In this document: one piece after another, positions 8,632-17,306 of the stretch | How positions within the stretch are numbered: position 1 is the stretch's first letter | Layout: every line of letters begins with the position of its first letter | NCBI GenBank assembly: GCA_949524905.1 | Contig: CATINC010000007.1 | Span: forward strand, 1-64,000 | Reading direction: 5' to 3' | Source of the DNA: Opitutia bacterium UBA7350 | Lineage (GTDB): Bacteria > Verrucomicrobiota > Verrucomicrobiia > Opitutales > Coraliomargaritaceae | Length of the DNA: 64,000 bases | Program-made: the position numbers and the translations under genes | Notes under the pieces: model-generated | The model's input: only the letters and a program-made list of their open reading frames with translations | Told to the model about the DNA's origin: nothing | The model's database searches: none

Positions 8632-10173
8632 ATGAAAAAGCCCCTACCCTGCTTGACCTTCGCGGTCTCACTATTGCTAAACGCACTTGTGCCTGCCACC
8701 GCCGCCGATGAATATCAACCCCATTGGGAATCACTCGATTCTCGGGAAACCCCGCAGTGGTACCCCGACGCGAAGTTTGGTATCTTCATCCACTGGGGAC
8801 TCTATTCCGTTCCCTCCTTTTCTCCAAAGGGCACCTACAGCGAATGGTATTGGCATGCTAAAGACGGTGACCAAACCGGTAGACACCAAGCAGCAGTGGG
8901 CGCCTCAAAAGTCACCCAGAGCTTTCACAACCGGGTTTACGGAGAGGATTTTTCTTACGCTGATTTCCGCCCCCTCTTTACCTGCGAGCTCTTTGAGCCC
9001 TACGAGTGGGCACAGGTTTTTAAGCGTAGCGGGGCAAAATACGTTGTCCTCACCTCTAAGCACCACGATGGCTATTGCCTGTGGCCCAACCGCGAAGCCT
9101 CCGAAAGCTTCGGTATGGCATGGAATTCAGTTGAATCAGGCCCCAAGCGCGACCTCATGCAGGACCTCGGCAGTGCCGTTAAAGAGGCCGGTCTCAAGAT
9201 GGGCTATTACTACTCTATCTGGGATTGGTTTAACCCCCTTTGGCCGGAAAAAGATCAACCAACCCGGCGCGGCAAGACCTGCAATGAGGAAACCCTAAAG
9301 CAATACATTGAGCAAGTCATGTATCCCCAATTCAAGGATCTGGTTAACAACTATGAACCTGCCTTGATTTTTTCTGATGGTGATTGGTGGATGGACGACG
9401 AAAAGTGGCAAACCAAGCCCCTCCTCGCATGGCTCTTTAACAATGCCCCCAATAAGGATGAGGTCGTTATTAATGACCGCTGGGGCAAAGTCCGCAAAAA
9501 ACACGGCGGCTATTTCACGACCGAGTACGGCTCTGGATTCAGCGATCCAAAGATTCTTTGGGAAGAAAATCGCGGCATCGGGAAATCCTTTGGCTACAAC
9601 CGAGTTGAAAGCTTCGACGATTATAACTCTACCGAGCTCTTAATCTACATGCTTTGCGATATCGTTTCACGCGGGGGTAACTTCCTTTTGGATATCGGGC
9701 CGACCGCAGATGGACGGATCCCTGTGGTCATGCAGGATCGCCTTATCAACATGGGCAAATGGCTCGATGTCAACGGTGAGGCCATCTATGAAACCCGCCG
9801 CTGGAAAAAAGACTGCCAGTGGACTGAAGGCACCATCATTAAATATACCAAGCAAGAGTTCCACAAGGGCGTACCGGATCCCATCATTGAAATGGCGCGT
9901 TACCCACGCGAGGGACAAGCCCGCAAAGAGTGCTACTTCACAAAAAAGGGCGACACCGTCTATGCCCTGATCACCCAATTACCTGACAGCGGCACCTTCA
10001 CCATTAAAGATATTGAGTTGAGCCCTGAATCCCGAGTCAGCATGCTCGGTTTTGAAGGTTCCCTTGACTACACCGCTCACGAAGGAAACTTAACCGTCAC
10101 CCTTCCCGCTTTTAACCCCAGCACGATGCCTTGTGATTTTGTCTACACCTTAAAACTCACTCAGGCACGCTGA
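8632..10173 (+). CDS. Secreted GH29 alpha-L-fucosidase
   Basis: 513 aa with a Sec signal peptide ending near Ala24 (PATAA). GH29 signatures are strong: WYPDAKFGIFIHWGLYSVPS, SKHHDGYCLWPN at about 142-153, GPKRDL, and FSDGDWW at 247-253 with Asp249 as the expected nucleophile, equivalent to the SDGEW motif of human FUCA1. A C-terminal beta domain follows. The role is exo-removal of alpha-L-fucose, probably in the periplasm. It lies 27 bases before the sulfatase gene on the same strand, so the two are probably co-transcribed, which fits desulfation coupled to defucosylation. There is no Shine-Dalgarno sequence before the ATG. Confidence 0.94.
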   Translation: MKKPLPCLTFAVSLLLNALVPATAADEYQPHWESLDSRETPQWYPDAKFGIFIHWGLYSVPSFSPKGTYSEWYWHAKDGDQTGRHQAAVGASKVTQSFHNRVYGEDFSYADFRPLFTCELFEPYEWAQVFKRSGAKYVVLTSKHHDGYCLWPNREASESFGMAWNSVESGPKRDLMQDLGSAVKEAGLKMGYYYSIWDWFNPLWPEKDQPTRRGKTCNEETLKQYIEQVMYPQFKDLVNNYEPALIFSDGDWWMDDEKWQTKPLLAWLFNNAPNKDEVVINDRWGKVRKKHGGYFTTEYGSGFSDPKILWEENRGIGKSFGYNRVESFDDYNSTELLIYMLCDIVSRGGNFLLDIGPTADGRIPVVMQDRLINMGKWLDVNGEAIYETRRWKKDCQWTEGTIIKYTKQEFHKGVPDPIIEMARYPREGQARKECYFTKKGDTVYALITQLPDSGTFTIKDIELSPESRVSMLGFEGSLDYTAHEGNLTVTLPAFNPSTMPCDFVYTLKLTQAR

Positions 10174-10200
10174 CCCAACCTTAACCCAGCATTCCATCCC

Positions 10201-11637
10201 ATGCCTATTCACCCCACCCGGCATAGCACCCGCTTCGGTCTCGCATTCCTGTGTCTCGCCCTGCTCAGCACAGGCTGCGCTAAAGAAAAACAACCCAACA
10301 TCCTCTTTATTTTTGCGGATGACCACAGCTATGAGACGATTGGCGCGATGGGGATGCTCGATATCGACACCCCTCATCTCGATCGCCTGATGGAGCAAGG
10401 CACCACCTTCACGCATGCCTATAACATGGGCTCTTGGACCGGTGCGGTTTGTATTGCCAGTCGCACCATGCTAAATACCGGCACCTCGGTCTGGCGCGCA
10501 CCGCGCAATCGACGCGCCTTTGCTGAGCACATCCAAAAGGGCGACACCTGGTCCCAGCGTCTCCGCACAGCCGGTTACCGCACCTACATGACCGGCAAGT
10601 GGCACCTGCCCTCAAAGGTTGAACCACTCTTTGATGTCGTCGCCGATGTGCGCCCCGGCATGCCCGCCGATGTTCCCGAAGGCTACAACCGTCCCCTCGA
10701 TGAAGCCGACTACCAAAACGGCTGGAAACCCTGGGAAACGCAATACGGCGGCTTCTGGGAAGGCGGAGCCCATTGGAGTGAAATCATTGCCGACCATGCC
10801 GTCGATTTCCTAGCCTGCGCCGCCAAAGAACCCGATCCCTTCTTCATGTATCTCGCCTTCAACGCCCCGCACGACCCACGCCAGGCCCCCCGCGAATACG
10901 TCGAGAAATACCCGCTCGAGCGCGTTGAAGTCCCCACCAACTTCCTCACAAAATATCCTTATCAGGACGAGATCGGTTGCGGTCCCGAATTGCGCGATGC
11001 CCGCCTCGCCCCCTTCCCCCGCAGTGAATATGCCGTCAAAGTCAATCGTCAGGAATATTACGCCATCATCAGCCATATGGACGCACAAATAGGTCGCATC
11101 CTTGACGCCCTCGAAGCCAGTGGAAAAGCCGACAACACCTATATCTTTTTTACTGCCGACCACGGCCTCGCAGTCGGACACCATGGACTGATAGGTAAAC
11201 AAAACATGTATGAGCACAGCTTGCGCGTTCCCTTTATCGTCGTCGGTCCCAAAGTTAAAAAAGGTGCAACCCGTCCACAGTCCATTTACCTGCAGGACAT
11301 CATGCCCACCACCCTCGAACTCGCGGGCGCTGAGATTCCAGCAAGCGTGGAATTCAAAAGCCTCCTGCCTTTACTACAGAAAAATAAGGGCACTCACTAC
11401 GAACAAATCTACGGTTGCTACAAGACCGACCTCCAACGCGCCATAATTTCCGGCGATCATAAACTGGTGCTCTACCCCACGATCCCAGCCACTCGACTCT
11501 ACAACCTTAAGACCGACCCCGAAGAACGCATCGACCTCTCCGATAAACCCGAATCGGCCGAAACCCTCAAACAACTCCGCGCCGAATTCAAAGCCTTACA
11601 AGTGGCACTCAACGATCCGCTCCAAATTGAAGACTGA
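10201..11637 (+). CDS. S1-family (formylglycine) sulfatase lipoprotein
   Basis: 478 aa. A lipoprotein signal ends LLSTGC with Cys26 as the lipidation site. Type I sulfatase features: NILFIFADDHS with metal ligands Asp40-Asp41, and Cys84-Ile-Ala-Ser-Arg88, matching the C-x-[PA]-S-R core that is oxidised to formylglycine. YMTGKWHLP and the later DHGLAVGHHG segment are also typical. Family members hydrolyse sulfate esters on polysaccharides. The formylglycine maturation enzyme is not in the window. Placement directly after a GH29 fucosidase suggests a sulfated fucose residue as substrate; this is inference. The lipid anchor would hold it in the periplasm or at the outer membrane. Confidence 0.94.
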   Translation: MPIHPTRHSTRFGLAFLCLALLSTGCAKEKQPNILFIFADDHSYETIGAMGMLDIDTPHLDRLMEQGTTFTHAYNMGSWTGAVCIASRTMLNTGTSVWRAPRNRRAFAEHIQKGDTWSQRLRTAGYRTYMTGKWHLPSKVEPLFDVVADVRPGMPADVPEGYNRPLDEADYQNGWKPWETQYGGFWEGGAHWSEIIADHAVDFLACAAKEPDPFFMYLAFNAPHDPRQAPREYVEKYPLERVEVPTNFLTKYPYQDEIGCGPELRDARLAPFPRSEYAVKVNRQEYYAIISHMDAQIGRILDALEASGKADNTYIFFTADHGLAVGHHGLIGKQNMYEHSLRVPFIVVGPKVKKGATRPQSIYLQDIMPTTLELAGAEIPASVEFKSLLPLLQKNKGTHYEQIYGCYKTDLQRAIISGDHKLVLYPTIPATRLYNLKTDPEERIDLSDKPESAETLKQLRAEFKALQVALNDPLQIED

Positions 11638-11777
11638 GCAAGTTGCCGCACCGAAGCCTCCGGACTTTGTAAATGGTGCCTACAGCATCTCTATGAGACC
11701 AACGCACGGTGATGTCTCATCTTCGCTTCGCTCCGTCAAACCCACTTCCTGGCTTCTCACCCTGCCCCACGATTTAA
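11638..11777. other. Intergenic region after the sulfatase
   Basis: Between the sulfatase stop and the tRNA 3' end. A 7-base inverted repeat, ATGAGAC/GTCTCAT (11693-11720), has a 14-base loop but no T-run on either side, so it is not called a terminator. No gene seen. Confidence 0.4.
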
Positions 11778-11854
<77 letters not shown>

Positions 11855-11920
11855 CACACATGACTCACCCACCGATTCACCCAGATTTAGGACTCCGAGC
11901 GAGATAGCAAGCGCCTCGCA

Positions 11921-12022
11921 ATGAAAGTTAGCTTGCATCAACTGAAGCGAGGTCGTCACGTAGGCTATAAGATTCGTTGGTGGATCGATGGCAAGCGGAA
12001 AGCGCTTACAGAAGGAAGCTAA
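11921..12022 (+). pseudogene. Possible N-terminal remnant of a phage-type integrase
   Basis: A 33-codon ATG frame ends at TAA. Residues 16-33 (YKIRWWIDGKRKALTEGS) resemble the first beta-strands of the arm-binding domain of tyrosine recombinases, where a GKRK turn is followed by a LG/LGS segment. No downstream frame continues the domain, so if real it is a decayed stub. It lies 68 bases from the tRNA 5' end. The match is short and could be chance. Confidence 0.35.
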
Positions 12023-12099
12023 GGATAACCTGGCATTTGCCTTCATACTGCAAAGCTTTTAGGTCGCATGAGTGTAAGATAGCCAAAGTCTAGCGATGT

Positions 12100-12143
12100 A
12101 AAAACCAAAAAGCTCTCAACCGCATTCAGCAGAAGAGAGCTTT
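12100..12143 (-). terminator. Rho-independent terminator after the beta-barrel gene
   Basis: On the minus strand the perfect 9-base stem AAAGCTCTC/GAGAGCTTT is followed by TTGG and TTTTT. It begins 25 bases after the stop of the leftward beta-barrel gene. Confidence 0.8.
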
Positions 12144-12167
12144 GTATTAAAAAATTCGTTTTTGTTA

Positions 12168-13091
12168 TTAGTCTGCCCACTCTGTCCAGGCGCTGGCTCG
12201 GCCCGGCAACTTAGGTAAACCCAAGCTTGCCCCGCTTCGGGTCAATGCATAAGGGCTTTCAGCTCCAAACCTGTACTGGAAGCCAATCCCCAGAATCAAC
12301 TCGTCTGCAGCATCGCCTTCATCTGTTGATGAAATGTGGTCAAACTGGCCGTAAACAATGAAAGTGAGAGGGGAATCGTCTTTGAATTGCTGCTGATAGT
12401 TCAGCCCCACACCAAAGAATCGACCCGGATCACTACTGTCTATGTAATTCTTACAACCCGCCAATTCAAAGTCTATTGTCAAGAGCGAGTGCTTGCTGAA
12501 GAAGTATGAACCAACAAAACGACCGAATAAACCGTTGTTAAACCCCTCATCAACATCCTGACCATCACGAACTTTATCAGCAACTCCAAATTGTACTCCG
12601 ATAAAAATATTTTCGTGTAAAAACTTTTGAAATTCTACGCCCGTAAGAAGTACGTCGTACTCATCCCTTATCGGTTCATTTTGAGAACGAGTATCATCAT
12701 AGGAAACCAAAAAACCTAATTTTGTATCCTTATTGAGTTCTTTGAGAAATCGTAAACCGACCCCATACTGCCAGTCAGGGTCTTCGCCATTATCAAAGTC
12801 GTTACTGGACGAAAAATTCGTGTCACGGTAAGATCCTGAAAGAATTGTTGTGTAGCCATTTAGGGCGTAAGAAAATCCAGCATCAAAGCGAGTCTCAGAG
12901 GCGTTCACGTTATCGGGGTTGTTACCATCGTTTTCGCGCAAATAGTTTCTCGCTAAAGAGGCACCAAAATACCCAGATAATTTTGCACTGTTTTCAGAAA
13001 TACTTTCATGGTTACTGGAATCAGCAGCGACTCCTGTGTGTATAAAAGAAGTTATACACAATAGTGTTAAAAAAGTTATAAATTTGTTCAT
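12168..13091 (-). CDS. Outer-membrane beta-barrel protein of unknown function
   Basis: 307 aa. The signal peptide ends near residue 23 (HTGVAAD). The mature part alternates aromatic and polar residues in strands such as FDAGFSYALNGYTTILSGSY, WQYGVGLRFL, TKLGFLVSYDD, FIGVQFGVADK and ELILGIGFQYRFG, which is the pattern of a transmembrane beta-barrel of about 10-12 strands. Unlike classical barrels, it does not end at the last aromatic strand but continues about 35 residues to WTEWAD. No enzymatic motif is seen. It has its own terminator and no operon partner. Transport, adhesion or structural roles are all possible; I cannot choose. Confidence 0.75.
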   Translation of the reverse strand: MNKFITFLTLLCITSFIHTGVAADSSNHESISENSAKLSGYFGASLARNYLRENDGNNPDNVNASETRFDAGFSYALNGYTTILSGSYRDTNFSSSNDFDNGEDPDWQYGVGLRFLKELNKDTKLGFLVSYDDTRSQNEPIRDEYDVLLTGVEFQKFLHENIFIGVQFGVADKVRDGQDVDEGFNNGLFGRFVGSYFFSKHSLLTIDFELAGCKNYIDSSDPGRFFGVGLNYQQQFKDDSPLTFIVYGQFDHISSTDEGDAADELILGIGFQYRFGAESPYALTRSGASLGLPKLPGRASAWTEWAD

Positions 13092-13225
13092 AACTCACTA
13101 ATTTCACTGTTTAATTAATAATACAACTTAAAAATAAGCATAATGAAATCATGCGCTTCCGTTAATGAGTTGCCCCTGTTTGAAAGAGGGTTGTTAGCAG
13201 TGCGGCAATCGTTCGTGTATAAAAA

Positions 13226-13525
13226 CTACTCCGCCTCGCGATCATCAAAATCGTGGTCGCTCTTGGAGTCATTTTCTTCGCGATCTTTGGCGACATTGAC
13301 CTTCAATGTGCGTCCGGCCAACTCAAGGCCATCGAGTTGCGCAATGGCATCGGCAGCATCGTCCGAGTCGCTCATCGTGACAAAGCCAAATCCGCGCGGA
13401 CGGCCTCCACCTGGGCGGGTTATAATGATAGCCTCCTCAACGGTTCCACATTCAGAGAAGATTTCGTTTAAATCGTCACCGGTGGCGTCAAACGATAAGT
13501 TTCCTACGTAAAGTCTTACAGACAT
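13226..13525 (-). CDS. RRM-domain RNA-binding protein
   Basis: 99 aa, a single RNA recognition motif with RNP2 LYVGNL at 5-10 and RNP1 RGFGFVTM at 44-51, then an acidic disordered tail (about 80-99, rich in Asp and Glu). This is the usual form of bacterial glycine-rich or cold-induced RRM proteins, which bind single-stranded RNA in the cytoplasm. It stands alone, divergent from the ABC transporter gene. The start is the only ATG that keeps RNP2 intact. No Shine-Dalgarno sequence. Confidence 0.93.
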   Translation of the reverse strand: MSVRLYVGNLSFDATGDDLNEIFSECGTVEEAIIITRPGGGRPRGFGFVTMSDSDDAADAIAQLDGLELAGRTLKVNVAKDREENDSKSDHDFDDREAE

Positions 13526-13664
13526 AATAATGTTCAGATTAAGGGTAGCCTCTTATGCAAGAAGCGTAATTGGGGTAATAGAGCATGGAGAGCGGAGGCG
13601 TGACAACCTTAATTTTCTGCTTTCGTATTTGCCTTAGTTAGAAAGAAGAATTGGCTCAAAGGCT

Positions 13665-15446
13665 ATGCCAAGAGCAGCTGAAAAGTCGGAGGCCAAACAG
13701 AACACCATCTTACGGGTTTCGACCTACCTGTTTCGCTACAAAGGATTATTTTGGCTTACCATTGGGCTAGCGGCTGGGATGACTGTCCTAGAGATTGCGG
13801 TTCCGAGGATGATTCAAATCATTCTTGACTCGGTGCATCAAGACGGAGCTCTAAGTACCCTTTGGTGGGGTGTGGGTATCATCAGTATATTGTACGTTGG
13901 GAGCGAGGTGCTCAACAGCCTGCGCATCCGTATCAATAATAAACTCGAGCAACAGGTACTTATGGAGATGCGGCGCGACCTACATGAAAAATTGTTACGC
14001 TTACCGGCATCTTTTTATGATAAGCGCAAAAGTGGAGAGATCTCTTCACGTGTTATTGAAGATGTGGCAGCAGTAGAGCGGGCGCTCTTAGATGGCACCG
14101 AACAAGGAACGGGTGCCATCCTGCGCATTGTAGGTATCACCAGTATTCTTTTTATAATGGAGCCGGCGCTTGCTTGGGGCGTTTTTTTGCCAGTTCCAAT
14201 CCTCCTAGTTTTAGGCATTTTTTATTCTAAAAAATCACGAAAGGTTTGGAAGGGAGTACGAGAGAGTGCTGCCGACCTCAACAGTCTACTGGTGGAGGAT
14301 ATTCAAGGGAATCACTTGATCCGTAGCTTTGGTTTGCGAGATCGCGAAGCGGATCGCTTTGATGCCAAAGCCTATGACTTACGCAGCAAAACTTTATCAG
14401 CGATGTATCGCTGGTCGATTTACAGTCCCGGCACGAGTCTCCTGACCAAATTAGGCTTTCTCAGCATAGTCGGCATAGGGGGCTACTTTGTCCTACAGGG
14501 TGCGGAGGATTTTACCATCGGTAAGCTTATCGCGTTCTTCTTGTATGCCAACATGCTCTACATGCCCCTCTCACTCCTGCATGGATTAAATCATTTGATC
14601 GCGGCGGGGCGAGCCTCAGGTGAACGGGTTTTTGAAATTCTGGATACCCCATTGGAAATCGAGGAGTCAAAAAATGCGCTTAAATTACCCACAGGTCCCA
14701 TCGAGGTAAACTTTGAGGGGGTTGAATTTGCCTACCCTGCCCGTGATACCGTTTTACGAGATTTCAATCTTGTGATTGCGGCCAATAAGGTGACCGCACT
14801 CGTTGGGCACACCGGTGCCGGTAAATCAACCGTGGCTCATCTTGCCATGCGTACCTGTGATACGAGTAAAGGAATGGTACGCCTTTCCGGCATCGATATC
14901 CGCGAACTGGCACTGGATGACCTACATGACCACGTAGGGCAGGTAGCACAGGATCCATTCCTCTTTGAGGGCAGCGTGCGGAGTAATCTATGTTTAGCGA
15001 AAGAGGATGCTAGTGAAGCAGAACTCATCCATGCCTTAGAGCAAGCCTGTGCGTGGGATTTTGTAAAACAACTTCCATTGGGCCTAGATACCAATATCGG
15101 CGAGAAGGGTATTCGCCTGAGCCAAGGTGAGAAACAACGCCTGACCATTGCCCGCGTTTTACTGAAGAATCCACGTTTTGTGATTCTCGACGAAGCAACT
15201 GCAAGTGTAGACACCATCACCGAGCAAAAAATACAGCAGGCCCTGGAGCAACTGATGCACGATCGCACCGTTCTGGTCATCGCCCACCGTCTCTCAACCG
15301 TACGCCGTGCGGATGCCATTGTCGTATTAGAGGCCGGACGCATCATTGAGCAAGGCACGCACGAAACATTGATAGCAGCAGAGGGCCACTATGCCCGCTT
15401 GTGGCGCCATCAAAGTGATCAGATTCCAGACTTTAAGGAATTATAG
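13665..15446 (+). CDS. ABC exporter, fused permease and ATPase (MsbA/MdlB type)
   Basis: 593 aa. Residues about 25-320 are a six-helix transmembrane domain. The nucleotide-binding domain has Walker A GHTGAGKST (about 378-386), signature LSQGEKQR (about 485-492), Walker B FVILDEATASVD (about 505-516) and the H-loop IAHRLST. It would work as a homodimer, or with a missing partner, to export a hydrophobic compound such as a lipid or drug; the substrate cannot be read from the sequence. The gene is followed 85 bases later by HPr, which appears to have its own promoter. Confidence 0.92.
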   Translation: MPRAAEKSEAKQNTILRVSTYLFRYKGLFWLTIGLAAGMTVLEIAVPRMIQIILDSVHQDGALSTLWWGVGIISILYVGSEVLNSLRIRINNKLEQQVLMEMRRDLHEKLLRLPASFYDKRKSGEISSRVIEDVAAVERALLDGTEQGTGAILRIVGITSILFIMEPALAWGVFLPVPILLVLGIFYSKKSRKVWKGVRESAADLNSLLVEDIQGNHLIRSFGLRDREADRFDAKAYDLRSKTLSAMYRWSIYSPGTSLLTKLGFLSIVGIGGYFVLQGAEDFTIGKLIAFFLYANMLYMPLSLLHGLNHLIAAGRASGERVFEILDTPLEIEESKNALKLPTGPIEVNFEGVEFAYPARDTVLRDFNLVIAANKVTALVGHTGAGKSTVAHLAMRTCDTSKGMVRLSGIDIRELALDDLHDHVGQVAQDPFLFEGSVRSNLCLAKEDASEAELIHALEQACAWDFVKQLPLGLDTNIGEKGIRLSQGEKQRLTIARVLLKNPRFVILDEATASVDTITEQKIQQALEQLMHDRTVLVIAHRLSTVRRADAIVVLEAGRIIEQGTHETLIAAEGHYARLWRHQSDQIPDFKEL

Positions 15447-15475
15447 ATGGTATCCTTCTGGCATCCTTTTACCCC

Positions 15476-15505
15476 TTGACGCTTTGGAAACATAGGGAGT
15501 ATCGT
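15476..15505 (+). promoter_or_regulatory. Possible promoter of the HPr gene
   Basis: TTGACG, an 18-base spacer and TATCGT, 26 bases before the HPr ATG. The -35 hexamer matches consensus in five of six positions, while the -10 is weaker. Confidence 0.4.
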
Positions 15506-15531
15506 GTGCTCACACGAAATTTACATCTCCA

Positions 15532-15837
15532 ATGACCGCACCCGAAGCAGATCAAAGTAACGCCCAAAACAGCTTGAAGCTCATGGTTGAAAACAAAATG
15601 GGCATCCATGCGCGTCCAGCGGCTATGATTGTACGTATCGCAAATACATACGTGGGCGAAGTTTGGGTTGAAAAGGACGGTGAGCGAGTGAATGGAAAAA
15701 GTATAATGGGGCTCATGATGCTGGCGGCAGGCAAAGGCTCTAAGCTTATCATTCACACCGAGGGGCCCGCTGAAAGTGCCCTTTCAATGCTGGAGCAATT
15801 GTCCGAGCTCTTTGAGCGGCGCTTTGAGGAGGTCTAA
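15532..15837 (+). CDS. ptsH: HPr-family phosphocarrier protein
   Basis: 101 aa, slightly longer than the usual 85-90 because of a polar 13-residue N-terminal extension. The active-site His26 lies in GIHARPA (equivalent to His15), and Ser57 in NGKSIMGLMMLAAG matches the regulatory Ser46 that HPr kinase modifies. No enzyme I, enzyme II or HPr kinase gene is adjacent, so it may serve a regulatory phosphorelay rather than sugar transport; this is inference. A promoter-like sequence lies directly upstream. Confidence 0.92.
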   Translation: MTAPEADQSNAQNSLKLMVENKMGIHARPAAMIVRIANTYVGEVWVEKDGERVNGKSIMGLMMLAAGKGSKLIIHTEGPAESALSMLEQLSELFERRFEEV

Positions 15838-15923
15838 AAGCTCATTCAAACGAACGGCGCTCGCCAGCGGTGTAAGTTTTAGCCATTCTGGAGCGTTTCT
15901 TTAGCGGTCACTGTAATTAATTA

Positions 15924-17306
15924 ATGGTTAAGTTTTACAGCTATTTCATGCTTGCTGCCGGTCTTTTTGTGCTTGTCGCTTGTAAACACGTACCCAAAGC
16001 AGGCCCTCTACCTGAGTTGACCCCGCCTGAGAACTGGCAGGCTCAAAAGTCACAAGATACTCCAATAACATTTAACTGGTGGGCCGCCTTTGGCGATCCC
16101 CTCTTAGTTGCACTCGTAGACGAAGCACTCGCTCACAACGCTAACTTACGAACAACCGCAGCCCGCGTCGACCAAGCTTTAGCTGAAGCAGGCATAAGCC
16201 GAGCCCCACGAATGCCTCAAGCAAATATAGGACTGCAGGCCGATCGCCAACGCAGTCGCTTCCAAACGGGCTATACATACCAAAACGACTACCAACTCGG
16301 GATAAACTTAAGCTGGGAAATTGATCTATGGGGGCGTCTCGCCAACGAATCGCAAGCAGCTCGCGCCTTAAGTACTGCCAGTATTGCAGATTATGAAGCT
16401 GCTCGCCTGTCATTAATCGCTCAGGTATGCAAAGCGTGGTTTAACCTCAAGGAGGCGCAAGCACAGATGCAATTAACTCGTGAAAACCATCATTCCTATC
16501 GCCAGCAACTCCAGACCCTTCAAGCCCGTTATGATCGTGGCATCGGAAGCAGCTTGGAACTCCGGCAACTACGAACTGAAGTTGCCAGCGCCGGTGCTGA
16601 TCTGGAAGCCCGCCGTCGTGCCACCCAAAAAGCAAGTCGCACCCTCGAACTACTCCTCGGCCGTTATCCCGGCGCAGAACTCAAAGCGAATCCCCACCTT
16701 CCCAAGCTCAACCAACCTATTCCTGCAGGTATTCCTGCCGAAGTGGTTGAACGACGCCCAGATCTCAAGGCTGCAAAAGCACGCGTGCAGTCAGCAGAAA
16801 AAACCGCTCGCGCAAATCGAAAAGCGTGGCTTCCATCTATTGGTTTGACCGCATCCACAGGGACAGTCTCTGGAGAATTTGAAGATCTCATGGAGAACAA
16901 TTTGCGTGTGGAAAATATTCTGGGAAATCTAACCGCTCCAATTTTTCAAGGCGGGCGCATTCGAGCAAATGTCCAAAGTGCAGCCTCTCTCCTGCGGCAA
17001 GCAGAAGCCAATTACCATAATGCTGCCCTTCGCGCCTTTCTCGAAGTTGAAAATGCTTTGTCCGCTGAATACTTTCTGAAGAAAGAATCGAAGAAGCGGA
17101 CTTTGGCGAGCGACGAAGCACAGGCTGCAGAAAACCAAGCATGGGAACGCTACCAAAATGGTACCCTAGAATTTATCAATTTACTCATCGCCCAACGATC
17201 CGCAGCTCAAGCTCGCAGTCTTCAGCTCATCAGTATGAACCAACGTTTGCAAAACCGTATCGATTGCCATCTGGCGCTCGGTGGTAGCTTTGAATCTAAA
17301 TTATGA
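15924..17306 (+). CDS. Outer-membrane efflux lipoprotein (NodT/OprM, TolC-like)
   Basis: 460 aa. The lipobox LFVLVAC places the lipidated Cys at residue 20. Two outer-membrane-factor repeats are visible, with long alpha-helical segments (for example NLRTTAARVDQALAEAG and a matching second half ending FINLLIAQRSAAQARS) and the VVERRPDLKAAKARVQSAE segment typical of the family. It forms a trimeric tunnel for the RND pump encoded next. The stop overlaps the following start by 4 bases (ATGA), so translation is coupled. Confidence 0.94.
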   Translation: MVKFYSYFMLAAGLFVLVACKHVPKAGPLPELTPPENWQAQKSQDTPITFNWWAAFGDPLLVALVDEALAHNANLRTTAARVDQALAEAGISRAPRMPQANIGLQADRQRSRFQTGYTYQNDYQLGINLSWEIDLWGRLANESQAARALSTASIADYEAARLSLIAQVCKAWFNLKEAQAQMQLTRENHHSYRQQLQTLQARYDRGIGSSLELRQLRTEVASAGADLEARRRATQKASRTLELLLGRYPGAELKANPHLPKLNQPIPAGIPAEVVERRPDLKAAKARVQSAEKTARANRKAWLPSIGLTASTGTVSGEFEDLMENNLRVENILGNLTAPIFQGGRIRANVQSAASLLRQAEANYHNAALRAFLEVENALSAEYFLKKESKKRTLASDEAQAAENQAWERYQNGTLEFINLLIAQRSAAQARSLQLISMNQRLQNRIDCHLALGGSFESKL

